Origin: Pseudomonas sp. P7548 | Lineage (GTDB): Bacteria > Pseudomonadota > Gammaproteobacteria > Pseudomonadales > Pseudomonadaceae | DNA: 64,000 nt | Assembly (NCBI RefSeq): GCF_013386585.1 | Contig: NZ_JACARO010000002.1 | Location: 277,459 to 341,458, forward strand | Reading direction: 5' to 3' | Part shown: piece by piece, positions 38,527 through 47,604 of the stretch | Position numbering within the stretch: the first letter of the stretch is position 1 | How the letters are laid out: each line of letters begins with the position of its first letter | The notes under the pieces: generated by a model | Databases searched by the model: none | Told to the model about the DNA's origin: nothing | What the model saw: the letters and a program-made list of their open reading frames with translations, nothing else | Made by a program: the position numbers and the translations under genes

Positions 38527-39924
38527 ATGAACGATATTTCAGCTCCTGAGCAATACGATCTGCAAACCGCTGCCCTGAAGGTGCCGCCGCATTCCATCGA
38601 GGCCGAACAGGCCGTGCTCGGTGGCTTGATGCTGGACAACAACGCCTGGGAACGCGTGCTGGATCAAGTTTCGGACGGTGACTTCTATCGCCATGACCAC
38701 CGCCTGATCTTCCGCGCCATTGCCAAGCTGGCCGACCAGAACTCGCCCATCGACGTGGTGACCCTGGCCGAACAGCTGGACAAGGAAGGCCAGACCTCCC
38801 AAGTCGGCGGCCTGGGCTACCTCGGCGAGCTGGCGAAAAACACGCCATCCGTCGCCAACATCAAGGCCTATGCCCAGATCGTGCGCCAGCGGGCCACGCT
38901 GCGCCAGCTGATCGGCATCAGCACCGAGATCGCCGACAGTGCCTTCAACCCGGAAGGGCGCACCGCCGAAGAGATCCTCGACGAAGCCGAGCGCCAGATC
39001 TTCCAGATCGCCGAAGCCCGCCCGAAAACCGGCGGCCCGGTGGGCGTCAACGAGCTGTTGACCAAGGCCATCGACCGTATCGACACGCTGTTCAACACCG
39101 ATGCGGCCATCACCGGTATTTCCACCGGCTACACCGACCTCGACGAGAAGACCAGCGGCCTGCAGCCCGCCGACTTGATCATCGTCGCCGGCCGTCCGTC
39201 CATGGGTAAGACCACCTTTGCGATGAACCTGGTGGAAAACGCCGTGTTGCGCAGCGACAAGGCCGTGCTGGTGTACTCCCTGGAGATGCCAGGTGAATCG
39301 CTGATCATGCGGATGCTGTCGTCCCTGGGCCGTATCGACCAGACCAAGGTGCGTTCCGGCCAACTCGAAGACGACGACTGGCCGCGCCTGACCTCGGCGG
39401 TCAACCTGCTCAACGACCGCAAGCTGTTCATCGATGACACCGCGGGCATCAGCCCCTCCGAGATGCGCGCGCGTACCCGCCGCCTGGTGCGTGAGCACGG
39501 CGACATCGCCCTGATCATGATCGACTACCTGCAGTTGATGCAGATCCCGGGTTCCAGCGGTGACAACCGTACCAACGAGATTTCCGAGATTTCCCGGTCC
39601 CTCAAGGCCCTGGCCAAGGAATTCAACTGCCCGGTAGTGGCGTTGTCCCAGCTCAACCGTTCCCTGGAACAACGTCCCAACAAGCGCCCGGTGAACTCCG
39701 ACTTGCGGGAATCGGGTGCGATCGAGCAGGACGCCGACGTGATCATGTTTGTGTACCGCGACGAGGTGTATCACCCCGAGACCGAACACAAAGGCATTGC
39801 CGAGATCATCATCGGCAAGCAGCGGAACGGCCCGATCGGCTTTATCCGCCTGGCGTTCATCGGCAAGTACACCCGCTTCGAGAACCTCGCGCCGGGCAGC
39901 TATAACTTCGACGACGACGAGTAG
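38527..39924 (+). CDS. dnaB: replicative DNA helicase DnaB
   Basis: DnaB is the hexameric helicase that opens the replication fork. The 465-residue protein has the N-terminal helical domain (IEAEQAVLGGLMLDNNAWE), a linker, and the RecA-like domain with Walker A GRPSMGKT at 222-229, Walker B around LIMIDYLQLM and SQLNRSLEQR. An in-frame GTG at 38521 could also be the start; the ATG at 38527 is preferred by family length. Alanine racemase, which I recall following dnaB in PAO1, is not here. Confidence 0.96.
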   Translation: MNDISAPEQYDLQTAALKVPPHSIEAEQAVLGGLMLDNNAWERVLDQVSDGDFYRHDHRLIFRAIAKLADQNSPIDVVTLAEQLDKEGQTSQVGGLGYLGELAKNTPSVANIKAYAQIVRQRATLRQLIGISTEIADSAFNPEGRTAEEILDEAERQIFQIAEARPKTGGPVGVNELLTKAIDRIDTLFNTDAAITGISTGYTDLDEKTSGLQPADLIIVAGRPSMGKTTFAMNLVENAVLRSDKAVLVYSLEMPGESLIMRMLSSLGRIDQTKVRSGQLEDDDWPRLTSAVNLLNDRKLFIDDTAGISPSEMRARTRRLVREHGDIALIMIDYLQLMQIPGSSGDNRTNEISEISRSLKALAKEFNCPVVALSQLNRSLEQRPNKRPVNSDLRESGAIEQDADVIMFVYRDEVYHPETEHKGIAEIIIGKQRNGPIGFIRLAFIGKYTRFENLAPGSYNFDDDE

Positions 39925-39948
39925 TGCTCCTGCGCCTGTAAGGGCCTC

Positions 39949-40019
39949 ATCGCGGGCAAGCCTGCTCCCACACTTGGACTGCAACTACCTTCAAATGTGG
40001 GAGCGGGCTTGCCCGCGAT
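39949..40019. repeat. REPIN between dnaB and the YgiQ gene
   Basis: ATCGCGGGCAAGCCTGCTCC at the left and the inverted copy ending GCCCGCGAT at the right, around a short ACTTGGACTGCA centre. Confidence 0.85.
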
Positions 40020-40115
40020 GGCTTCTCCACAATTCCGACTGCTGCCGTCGGAATTGGTCAAAATTTGTGCTATATTCCGCGCCCGCGATTTTTCATCTCA
40101 ACACCGGTCACCGTC

Positions 40116-42419
40116 ATGCAAACAGCCAAGCCGTTATTTGACTATCCCAAGTACTGGGCCGAATGTTTCGGTCCAGCGCCATTCCTGCCCATGAGCAGGG
40201 AGGAGATGGATCAGCTTGGCTGGGATTCCTGCGACATCATCATCGTCACTGGTGATGCCTACGTTGACCACCCTTCGTTCGGCATGGCGATCATCGGCCG
40301 GCTGCTGGAGTCCCAGGGCTTCCGCGTCGGGATCATTGCCCAGCCGAACTGGCAGTCCAAAGACGACTTCATGAAGCTCGGCGAGCCGAACCTGTTCTTC
40401 GGCGTCGCGGCCGGCAACATGGACTCGATGATCAACCGCTACACCGCCGACAAGAAAATCCGTTCCGACGACGCCTACACCCCTGGCGGCATGGCTGGCA
40501 AACGCCCGGACCGCGCCAGCCTGGTGTACAGCCAGCGTTGCAAGGAAGCCTACAAGAACGTACCGATCGTACTTGGTGGCATCGAAGCCTCCCTGCGCCG
40601 CATCGCCCACTACGACTACTGGCAGGACCGCGTGCGCAACTCGATCCTGATCGACGCCACCGCCGACATCCTGCTGTACGGCAACGCCGAGCGCGCGATT
40701 GTCGAAGTTGCCCAGCGCCTGTCGTGGGGTCACAAGATTGAAGACATCACCGACGTGCGCGGCACCGCGTTCATCCGCCGTGACACGCCGGTGGGCTGGT
40801 ACGAAGTGGACTCCACCCGTATTGACCGTCCGGGCAAGATCGACAAGATCATCAACCCGTACGTGAATACCCAGGACACCCAGGCCTGTGCCATCGAGCA
40901 GGAAAAGGGGCCGCAGGACGATCCGGAAGAAGCCAAGGTCGTGCAGATTTTGGCCAGCCCGAAGATGACCCGCGACAAGACCGTGATTCGCCTGCCGTCG
41001 GTCGAGAAAGTGCGCAACGACGCGGTGCTCTATGCCCACGCCAACCGCGTGCTGCACCTGGAAACCAACCCGGGTAACGCCCGCGCCCTGGTGCAGAAGC
41101 ACGGTGAAGTGGATGTGTGGTTCAACCCGCCGCCCATTCCGATGACCACCGAAGAAATGGACTACGTGTTCGGCATGCCCTACGCCCGGGTTCCGCACCC
41201 GGCGTATGGCAAGGAGAAGATCCCGGCCTACGACATGATCCGTTTCTCGGTGAACATCATGCGTGGTTGCTTCGGCGGCTGCACCTTCTGCTCCATCACC
41301 GAGCACGAAGGCCGCATCATCCAGAACCGTTCCGAAGAGTCGATCATTCGCGAGATCGAAGAGATCCGCGACAAGGTCCCGGGCTTTACCGGTGTGATCT
41401 CCGACCTCGGCGGCCCGACCGCAAACATGTACCGCATTGCCTGCAAGAGCCCGGAAATCGAATCCGCGTGCCGCAAGCCGTCGTGCGTGTTCCCGGGCAT
41501 CTGCCCGAACCTGAACACCGACCACTCGTCGTTGATTCAGTTGTACCGCAGCGCCCGTGCGTTGCCGGGTGTGAAGAAGATTCTGATCGCCTCCGGCCTG
41601 CGCTACGACCTCGCCGTGGAATCGCCGGAGTACGTCAAAGAGCTGGTCACCCATCACGTCGGTGGCTACCTGAAGATCGCCCCGGAGCACACCGAGGAAG
41701 GTCCGCTCAACCAAATGATGAAGCCGGGCATTGGCAGCTATGACAAGTTCAAGCGCATGTTCGAGAAGTACACCAAGGAAGCGGGCAAGGAGCAGTACCT
41801 GATCCCGTACTTCATCGCGGCCCACCCGGGCACCACCGATGAAGACATGATGAACCTGGCCCTGTGGCTCAAGGGCAACGGCTTCCGCGCCGACCAGGTG
41901 CAGGCGTTCTACCCGTCGCCGATGGCCACCGCCACTGCGATGTACCACTCGGGTAAGAACCCGCTGCGCAAGGTCACGTACAAGAGCGACGCGGTGACCA
42001 TCGTCAAGAGCGAGGAGCAACGCCGCCTGCACAAGGCGTTCCTGCGCTACCACGACCCGAAAGGCTGGCCGATGCTACGCGAAGCGCTGACCCGCATGGG
42101 CCGCGCCGACTTGATCGGGCCGGGCAAGGACCAGTTGATTCCACTGCACCAGCCCAATACCGACAGCTACCAGAGCGCCCGTCGCAAGAACTCGACGCCG
42201 GCTGGCAGCCACAAGGTCGCCAAGGAAACCACCACCAGGATCCTCACCCAGCACACCGGCTTGCCGCCGCGTGGCAGTGATGGCAGCAATCCGTGGGACA
42301 AGCGCGAACAAGCCAAGGCCGCGGCCCAGGCCCGCAACAAGCAGGCCGCCAAGGAGCGCAGCGATGCCGCCAAGGGCAAGGGCGGCAAGCCTGCACGCAA
42401 GCCGGTCGTGCCGCGTTGA
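40116..42419 (+). CDS. ygiQ: YgiQ family radical SAM protein
   Basis: A 767-residue UPF0313 protein. The radical-SAM cluster motif is CFGGCTFC, with Cys385, Cys389 and Cys392, around which lie VNIMRG and SITEHEGR. An N-terminal region ([20 protein letters not shown]) resembles a B12-binding-like fold. The C-terminal 70 residues are Lys/Ala-rich and probably flexible. The substrate is unknown. The ATG at 40116 is the family start; the frame is open to 40065. A REPIN lies just upstream. Confidence 0.92.
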   Translation: MQTAKPLFDYPKYWAECFGPAPFLPMSREEMDQLGWDSCDIIIVTGDAYVDHPSFGMAIIGRLLESQGFRVGIIAQPNWQSKDDFMKLGEPNLFFGVAAGNMDSMINRYTADKKIRSDDAYTPGGMAGKRPDRASLVYSQRCKEAYKNVPIVLGGIEASLRRIAHYDYWQDRVRNSILIDATADILLYGNAERAIVEVAQRLSWGHKIEDITDVRGTAFIRRDTPVGWYEVDSTRIDRPGKIDKIINPYVNTQDTQACAIEQEKGPQDDPEEAKVVQILASPKMTRDKTVIRLPSVEKVRNDAVLYAHANRVLHLETNPGNARALVQKHGEVDVWFNPPPIPMTTEEMDYVFGMPYARVPHPAYGKEKIPAYDMIRFSVNIMRGCFGGCTFCSITEHEGRIIQNRSEESIIREIEEIRDKVPGFTGVISDLGGPTANMYRIACKSPEIESACRKPSCVFPGICPNLNTDHSSLIQLYRSARALPGVKKILIASGLRYDLAVESPEYVKELVTHHVGGYLKIAPEHTEEGPLNQMMKPGIGSYDKFKRMFEKYTKEAGKEQYLIPYFIAAHPGTTDEDMMNLALWLKGNGFRADQVQAFYPSPMATATAMYHSGKNPLRKVTYKSDAVTIVKSEEQRRLHKAFLRYHDPKGWPMLREALTRMGRADLIGPGKDQLIPLHQPNTDSYQSARRKNSTPAGSHKVAKETTTRILTQHTGLPPRGSDGSNPWDKREQAKAAAQARNKQAAKERSDAAKGKGGKPARKPVVPR

Positions 42420-42436
42420 TCGCAGCCTGAATGAGC

Positions 42437-42463
42437 AAAACGCCAGCCTCGTGCTGGCGTTTT
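42437..42463 (+). terminator. terminator after the YgiQ gene
   Basis: AAAACGCCAGC pairs with GCTGGCGTTTT around CTCGT. The A/T ends make it usable in both directions. Confidence 0.83.
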
Positions 42464-42516
42464 GCTTTCTATTCGCTGGCGAGCCTGTTTGTTAAGGTGG
42501 CGCCCATTGAATCGCC

Positions 42517-42590
42517 ATCGCAGGCAAGCCAGCTCCCACAGTTGATCGGATTCACACGGTTGAATTGTGGGAGCCGGGCTTGCCCGCGAT
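42517..42590. repeat. REPIN of mixed subtype
   Basis: Left arm ATCGCAGGCAAGCCAGCTCC (GCAGG subtype); right arm TGTGGGAGCCGGGCTTGCCC with an extra C (GCCCGCG subtype). It lies 41 bases before the next gene. Confidence 0.8.
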
Positions 42591-42631
42591 GAGGCCAGTA
42601 TGGCCAACATCATCCTCAAGGAAGAACACTT

Positions 42632-43552
42632 ATGGGCAACCCTCTGGCCTCCATCGGCATGGACTCCAACCGCTCCCAATTCATGGCGCGCCAGCGTATT
42701 GAAAGCCAGATCAACCTGCCGCGCCTGTTCGCGGCCGTTGATGCCGACCCTGGTATCGTCGGTGCAGGCGTGGTGTATATCGACGCCGATTTCAATGTCG
42801 TGACCCTGCGTGAATTCAAGCCCATTTGCAGCATCAAGCCCAAGCGCATCATTTTGCGCGAGGCACAGAAGTACATCGCGCCGGCGCAGTTTGCTGAGCA
42901 TGTGGTGAGTAACCCTCGCGAATCTCGCCTCATCGGTGAAGCCGTGAATACCGGGATCTCCTGCCTGGGCGCTGTCATCAGTTGGGCGGCGATCGCCAGT
43001 GGAACAATCCTGGTGCCTTTCAGTGCTGGCGCCAGTTCCGTCATCGTGGTGGTGGGGTATGCAGCTGCCGGCGCCAGTACGCTCCAGTGTTTCAATGGTA
43101 TTGCCCGCACAGCGCTGGAAGTTGCCAAGCCAGAGGTAAACGATTGGCTCGACAGCGAAGGTTGGTACCAGAATGCTTCCATTGTGCTGGACGCTGCTTC
43201 GCTGGCAGGCGTTGGCGCTTCGGCCCTCACGACGGTTAAGTTGGTCAAGGTCGCTAAGGCCTCGACGGGCAAGAGCCTGCGGGAAGTGCTTCGCGGTTTG
43301 AATCGCCAGGAAAGGGCCAAACTGACGAAAGAACTGCTGAGCATCAATGATCCAAGTTTGACCTCGAAGTTGCTCAAGCTCAGGCAGGCATCGGGTGAAC
43401 TCACCAAGCGTTTCACCCCTACGCAGCTCAAGCACAGTACGACCACCCAAATTAAAGACGTTTTGGGCGCAACGATTGGGTTTGGTGGGAGCGCCTATTC
43501 CGGAAACATCAATACCATCGCGATCGGGTTGTACGAGGAGGTCAACGAATGA
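42632..43552 (+). CDS. unknown protein with hydrophobic core, possible pore-forming or membrane-acting toxin
   Basis: I do not recognise this 306-residue protein. There is no signal peptide. Residues 1-100 are soluble (MGNPLASIGMDSNRSQFMARQ...). About 105-150 is a strongly hydrophobic, glycine/alanine/serine-rich double segment (NTGISCLGAVISWAAIAS, VIVVVGYAAAGAS). A second hydrophobic patch is at about 185-205, then a Lys-rich helical region (LREVLRGLNRQERAKLTKEL), and a Gly-rich end. The layout resembles proteins that insert into membranes. An AAGGA site precedes the ATG. Its stop overlaps the start of the next gene, a small multi-helix membrane protein that could be an antidote. That reading is inference, not shown. 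Confidence 0.5.
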   Translation: MGNPLASIGMDSNRSQFMARQRIESQINLPRLFAAVDADPGIVGAGVVYIDADFNVVTLREFKPICSIKPKRIILREAQKYIAPAQFAEHVVSNPRESRLIGEAVNTGISCLGAVISWAAIASGTILVPFSAGASSVIVVVGYAAAGASTLQCFNGIARTALEVAKPEVNDWLDSEGWYQNASIVLDAASLAGVGASALTTVKLVKVAKASTGKSLREVLRGLNRQERAKLTKELLSINDPSLTSKLLKLRQASGELTKRFTPTQLKHSTTTQIKDVLGATIGFGGSAYSGNINTIAIGLYEEVNE

Positions 43553-43998
43553 GCGAATTGATCACGCTGCGCGACTTTTTCAGACAATACTTTCTGACGT
43601 TTATGGGCAGCGTATTTGCCGCCTGTTTTTCTTTGGCATTGGCTGTGGCGTTGGCGTTCATTACCTATTTTCGTGATGCGCCCCTTGCCCAAGTGGGGCT
43701 CAAGATCATGTCTGTCGGGGCGCTGCTGATTCTATTGACGGTCCACAGCAACTTTATGATTTTGCGAGGCCGACCCTCCTGGGTGTGGGTGATGGTGGGA
43801 ATCTACGCCGGCTGCCTGCTGTTTGTGTTTCCAATGGTTCAATACCAGCCTCAGAAGGTTCTATTTGGGTTGGCGCTGTTATTCCCATTGCTCGGATTAT
43901 TGACACTCAACAGCAAGCGCCATCGGGAGATGCGCAAAAAACTGGTGGAAATTCGCCACCTGCGCCAAGCGCTCAATACCCGGCACAACGCCCGCTGA
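43549..43998 (+). CDS. small four-helix membrane protein, possible immunity partner
   Basis: A 149-residue protein with four predicted membrane helices (about 16-41, 48-70, 77-96, 103-119) and a basic tail rich in Arg/Lys (KRHREMRKKLVEIRHLRQ). The start overlaps the upstream stop (ATGA) and GAGGAGG sits eight bases before it, so expression is tightly coupled. Its codon and base use look more AT-rich than its neighbours by eye. Small multi-helix membrane proteins often protect against membrane-targeting toxins, but no named family fits. Confidence 0.55.
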   Translation: MSELITLRDFFRQYFLTFMGSVFAACFSLALAVALAFITYFRDAPLAQVGLKIMSVGALLILLTVHSNFMILRGRPSWVWVMVGIYAGCLLFVFPMVQYQPQKVLFGLALLFPLLGLLTLNSKRHREMRKKLVEIRHLRQALNTRHNAR

Positions 43999-44186
43999 CT
44001 GGGTAGATTCCCCACCCCCGCTTCACACCCGCGCCACAAATATGTGCGTCACTTGCACCATGGCACCGCCCTCGGCGCCGTTTTGGTGCTGTACTGCACC
44101 GGGTCTCACGATAAAGCGCAATGACGGCCGCTCTGGCATAAGTCTTGCGCGCTTTGTTCCCATGCCCTGGCTCGCAGGAGGCCGCC

Positions 44187-47100
44187 GTGTCGATTCATGT
44201 CGCGTTGCACCACGTTACGCATTACCGCTATGACCGCGCTGTCGAACTCGGCCCACAGATCGTGCGGTTGCGCCCGGCCGCCCATAGCCGCACGCGGATT
44301 CTGTCCTACGCGCTGAAAGTGCTGCCCGAGCAGCATTTCATCAATTGGCAGCAAGACCCCCAAGGCAACTACCTGGCGCGCCTGGTGTTCCCGGAAAAGA
44401 CCGACGAACTGCGTATCGAAGTCGACCTGGTCGCCGAGATGGCGGTGTTCAACCCGTTCGACTTTTTCCTGGAGCCCTACGCCGAAAAAATCCCCTTCAG
44501 CTACGCCGCCGATGAGCAGCGCGAGCTAGCGCCGTACCTGGAAACCCTGCCGTTGACGCCGAAGTTCGCCGCCTACCTGGCCGGTATCGACCGCACGCCC
44601 TTGCCTGCGGTGGATTTCCTGGTGGGCCTCAATCAGCGCCTGGCCGCCGACATTGGCTACCTGATCCGCATGGAGCCGGGCGTGCAAACCCCGGAATTCA
44701 CCCTGGAGAACGCCTCCGGTTCCTGCCGTGATTCGGCGTGGCTGCTGGTGCAGATCCTGCGCAACCTGGGGCTGGCGGCGCGGTTTGTCTCCGGTTACTT
44801 GATTCAGCTCACCGCCGATGTCAAAGCCCTCGACGGTCCTTCCGGCACGGAAGTGGACTTCACCGACCTGCACGCCTGGTGTGAGGTGTATTTGCCCGGC
44901 GCCGGCTGGATCGGCCTGGATGCCACCTCGGGCCTGTTCGCCGGTGAAGGGCATATCCCGTTGGCCTGTAGTCCTGATCCCTCGTCTGCCGCGCCGATCA
45001 GTGGGTTGGTGGAGCCCTGCGAGTGCGAATTCACCCACGAGATGTCGGTTGAGCGAATTTGGGAGGCGCCGCGCGTCACCAAGCCCTACACCGAAGAACA
45101 ATGGCTGGCGATCCAGGCCCTTGGCCGGCAGATTGACGGCGACCTGCTCAAGGACGATGTGCGCCTGACCATGGGCGGCGAGCCGACCTTCGTGTCCATT
45201 GATGACCCCGACGGCGCCGAGTGGAACACCGCCGCCCTTGGGCCAGACAAGCGACGCTTGTCTGCCGAGCTGTTCCAGCGCATGCGCAAGCATTACGCAC
45301 CCAAGGGCCTGGTGCACTTCGGCCAGGGCAAGTGGTACCCCGGCGAGCAATTGCCGCGTTGGTCGCTCAACTGCTACTGGCGCCGCGACGGTGTGCCGAT
45401 CTGGCACAACAGCGCGCTGATTGCCGATGAACAAGAGGACTACGGCGCCGATGGCGAGATGGCCGGGCGTTTCTTGGCCAGCGTCGCCGAGCGCCTGAAG
45501 CTGCCGGCGCGCTTTGTGTTCCCGGCCTATGAGGACAACTTCTATTACCTGTGGCGCGAAGGTGCGTTGCCGCAAAACGTCACCGCCCAGGACCCACGCC
45601 TGAGCGACGATCTGGAGCGCGAACGCCTGCGCAAAGTGTTCAGCCAGGGCCTGGATAAAGTCATCGGCCAAGTGCTGCCGCTGGCGCGCACGGCGGCCAA
45701 TGACCGTTGGCAGAGTGGGCGCTGGTACCTGCGAGACAATCACTGCCGCCTGGTGCCAGGTGACTCGCCGCTGGGCTATCGCTTGCCGCTGGCGTCGCAG
45801 CCGTGGGTGACGGCGGCCGAGTACCCGTTTGTGCATCCCACCGACCCCAATCAGGATCTGCCAGAGCTGCCGACCACGGCCCAGTTGCAAACCCACGACG
45901 AACCCGCGCCGAGTGATGAGCGCGTGCCGAAGGTGGACCAGTCCGCTGACTGGCTGACCCGCACCGCGCTATGCGCCGAAGCCCGGGCAGGGCGCTTGTA
46001 CCTGTTCATGCCGCCCCTGGAGCGCGTCGAGGATTACCTTGAGCTGGTGGCGGCCATCGAGGCCACGGCCGAAGAACTGCATTGCCCGGTGCTGCTGGAG
46101 GGCTACGAGCCGCCGGCCGATACACGCCTGAGCAACTTCCGTGTGACCCCGGACCCGGGTGTGATCGAAGTGAATGTGCAGCCGTCCGCGACGTGGGACG
46201 AGTTGGTGGAGCGCACCGAATTTCTCTACGAAGAGGCGCGGCAAACCCGCCTCACCACGGAAAAATTCATGATCGACGGGCGCCACACCGGCACCGGTGG
46301 CGGCAACCACTTCGTGCTGGGCGGCGCCACGCCCAAGGATTCACCGTTTTTGCGTCGGCCCGATCTGCTGCGCAGCTTGATCAGTTATTGGCATAACCAT
46401 CCCTCTTTGTCGTACCTGTTTTCCGGCCTGTTTATCGGCCCGACGTCCCAGGCGCCCCGGGTGGATGAAGCCCGCAACGACGCGCTGTATGAGCTGGAGA
46501 TTGCCTTCGCGCAAATGCCGGCCCCGGGTGAGGACTGCCCGCCGTGGTGGGTGGACCGCCTGCTACGCAACCTGCTGATCGACGTGACGGGCAATACCCA
46601 CCGCGCCGAATTCTGCATCGACAAACTCTACTCGCCGGATGGCGCCACCGGCCGCCTGGGCCTGCTGGAGCTGCGCGCCTTTGAAATGCCGCCCCATGCG
46701 CGCATGAGCCTGACCCAACAGTTGCTGCTGCGTGCCTTGGTCGCACGTTTCTGGCGCGAACCCTATGCGCCGCCGAAGCTGGCGCGCTGGGGCACAGAGC
46801 TGCATGACCGTTTCCTGCTGCCCCATTTTATCGAGCAAGACTTTGCCGACGTGATCGTCGAACTCAACGCCGCCGGTTACCCACTGCGTGCCGAATGGTT
46901 TGCGGCGCACCTGGAGTTCCGCTTTCCCAAGGTCGGCGACTATGCCGTCAGTGGGATCGAACTGGAGCTGCGCCAGGCCCTGGAGCCTTGGCATGTGCTG
47001 GGCGAGGAGGGCGCGGTGGGTGGCACGGTGCGCTACGTGGATTCATCCCTGGAGCGCCTGCAAGTCAAGCTCACCGGGCTGGCGCCGCAACGCTACCTGC

Positions 47101-47468
47101 TGACCTGCAACGGCGTCCCGGTGCCGCTGCACGCCACTGGCCGGGTGGGTGAGTTCGTCGCGGGCGTGCGCTATCGCGCCTGGCAACCGGCCAACTGCCT
47201 GCAACCGACTATCCCTGTGCATGCGCCGTTGGTGTTCGACGTGCTCGACACCTGGATGCAACGCTCGCTGGGGGGCTGCCAGTATCACGTGGCCCATCCG
47301 GGTGGGCGCAATTACGACAGCCTGCCGGTGAATGCCAACGAAGCGGAGAGCCGACGCATGGCGAGGTTTTTCCGCTTGGGGCACACCCCTGGGAAGCAAC
47401 CGGTGCCCGCCGTGGTGATCAACGATGAGTTGCCGATGACCCTGGATCTGCGGCGTTTTCACCCATAG
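44187..47468 (+). CDS. transglutaminase-like domain fused to DUF2126
   Basis: A 1093-residue protein. Residues about 1-95 form the N-terminal module typical of bacterial transglutaminase-like proteins (HHVTHYRYDRAVELGPQIV). Then follows a papain-like core with a Cys180-His229-Asp245 triad (SGSCRDSAW, TDLHAWCEV, GLDATSG). The rest (about 290-1090) fits DUF2126, with LTMGGEPTFVS, EVNVQPSATWDE and a Gly-rich HTGTGGGNHFVLGG. DUF2126 has been grouped, as I recall, with glutamine-synthetase-like amidoligases, so one protein may both cut and form amide bonds. The start is GTG at 44187 with AGGAGG upstream. It leads a three-gene set with the two genes that follow. Confidence 0.85.
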   Translation: MSIHVALHHVTHYRYDRAVELGPQIVRLRPAAHSRTRILSYALKVLPEQHFINWQQDPQGNYLARLVFPEKTDELRIEVDLVAEMAVFNPFDFFLEPYAEKIPFSYAADEQRELAPYLETLPLTPKFAAYLAGIDRTPLPAVDFLVGLNQRLAADIGYLIRMEPGVQTPEFTLENASGSCRDSAWLLVQILRNLGLAARFVSGYLIQLTADVKALDGPSGTEVDFTDLHAWCEVYLPGAGWIGLDATSGLFAGEGHIPLACSPDPSSAAPISGLVEPCECEFTHEMSVERIWEAPRVTKPYTEEQWLAIQALGRQIDGDLLKDDVRLTMGGEPTFVSIDDPDGAEWNTAALGPDKRRLSAELFQRMRKHYAPKGLVHFGQGKWYPGEQLPRWSLNCYWRRDGVPIWHNSALIADEQEDYGADGEMAGRFLASVAERLKLPARFVFPAYEDNFYYLWREGALPQNVTAQDPRLSDDLERERLRKVFSQGLDKVIGQVLPLARTAANDRWQSGRWYLRDNHCRLVPGDSPLGYRLPLASQPWVTAAEYPFVHPTDPNQDLPELPTTAQLQTHDEPAPSDERVPKVDQSADWLTRTALCAEARAGRLYLFMPPLERVEDYLELVAAIEATAEELHCPVLLEGYEPPADTRLSNFRVTPDPGVIEVNVQPSATWDELVERTEFLYEEARQTRLTTEKFMIDGRHTGTGGGNHFVLGGATPKDSPFLRRPDLLRSLISYWHNHPSLSYLFSGLFIGPTSQAPRVDEARNDALYELEIAFAQMPAPGEDCPPWWVDRLLRNLLIDVTGNTHRAEFCIDKLYSPDGATGRLGLLELRAFEMPPHARMSLTQQLLLRALVARFWREPYAPPKLARWGTELHDRFLLPHFIEQDFADVIVELNAAGYPLRAEWFAAHLEFRFPKVGDYAVSGIELELRQALEPWHVLGEEGAVGGTVRYVDSSLERLQVKLTGLAPQRYLLTCNGVPVPLHATGRVGEFVAGVRYRAWQPANCLQPTIPVHAPLVFDVLDTWMQRSLGGCQYHVAHPGGRNYDSLPVNANEAESRRMARFFRLGHTPGKQPVPAVVINDELPMTLDLRRFHP

Positions 47469-47476
47469 CGGTATTG

Positions 47477-47540
47477 CCCGGCTTTTGTAGTGAGCGGGCT
47501 TACCCGCGCGAGGCAAGCTCGCTCATTACAAAAGCCGGGG
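47477..47540. repeat. REP-like pair, GTAGTGAGC family
   Basis: CCCGGCTTTTGTA (47477-47489) and TACAAAAGCCGGG (47528-47540) are perfect inverted copies around GTGAGCGGGCTT and GCAAGCTCGCTC. This is a different REP family from the GTGGGAGC type and could also stop transcription. Confidence 0.75.
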
Positions 47541-47604
47541 CCGTACAGGGATTTGCAGTGTTTGTTGAGTTAATCTGAGCCCCCTTGCCTCTGCCGAGCG
47601 TTCC

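Noticed and set aside
40066..40080. TATATT as a promoter of the YgiQ gene
   Set aside because: No acceptable -35 hexamer lies at 16-18 bases, so I left it out of the feature list.
40134..42053. Long minus-strand frame opposite the YgiQ gene
   Set aside because: Shadow of a gene with an intact radical-SAM motif.
47477..47540. The perfect inverted repeat considered as insertion sequence ends
   Set aside because: The arms are only about 40 bases apart with no transposase between, and the sequence matches the second REP family seen at 50977.
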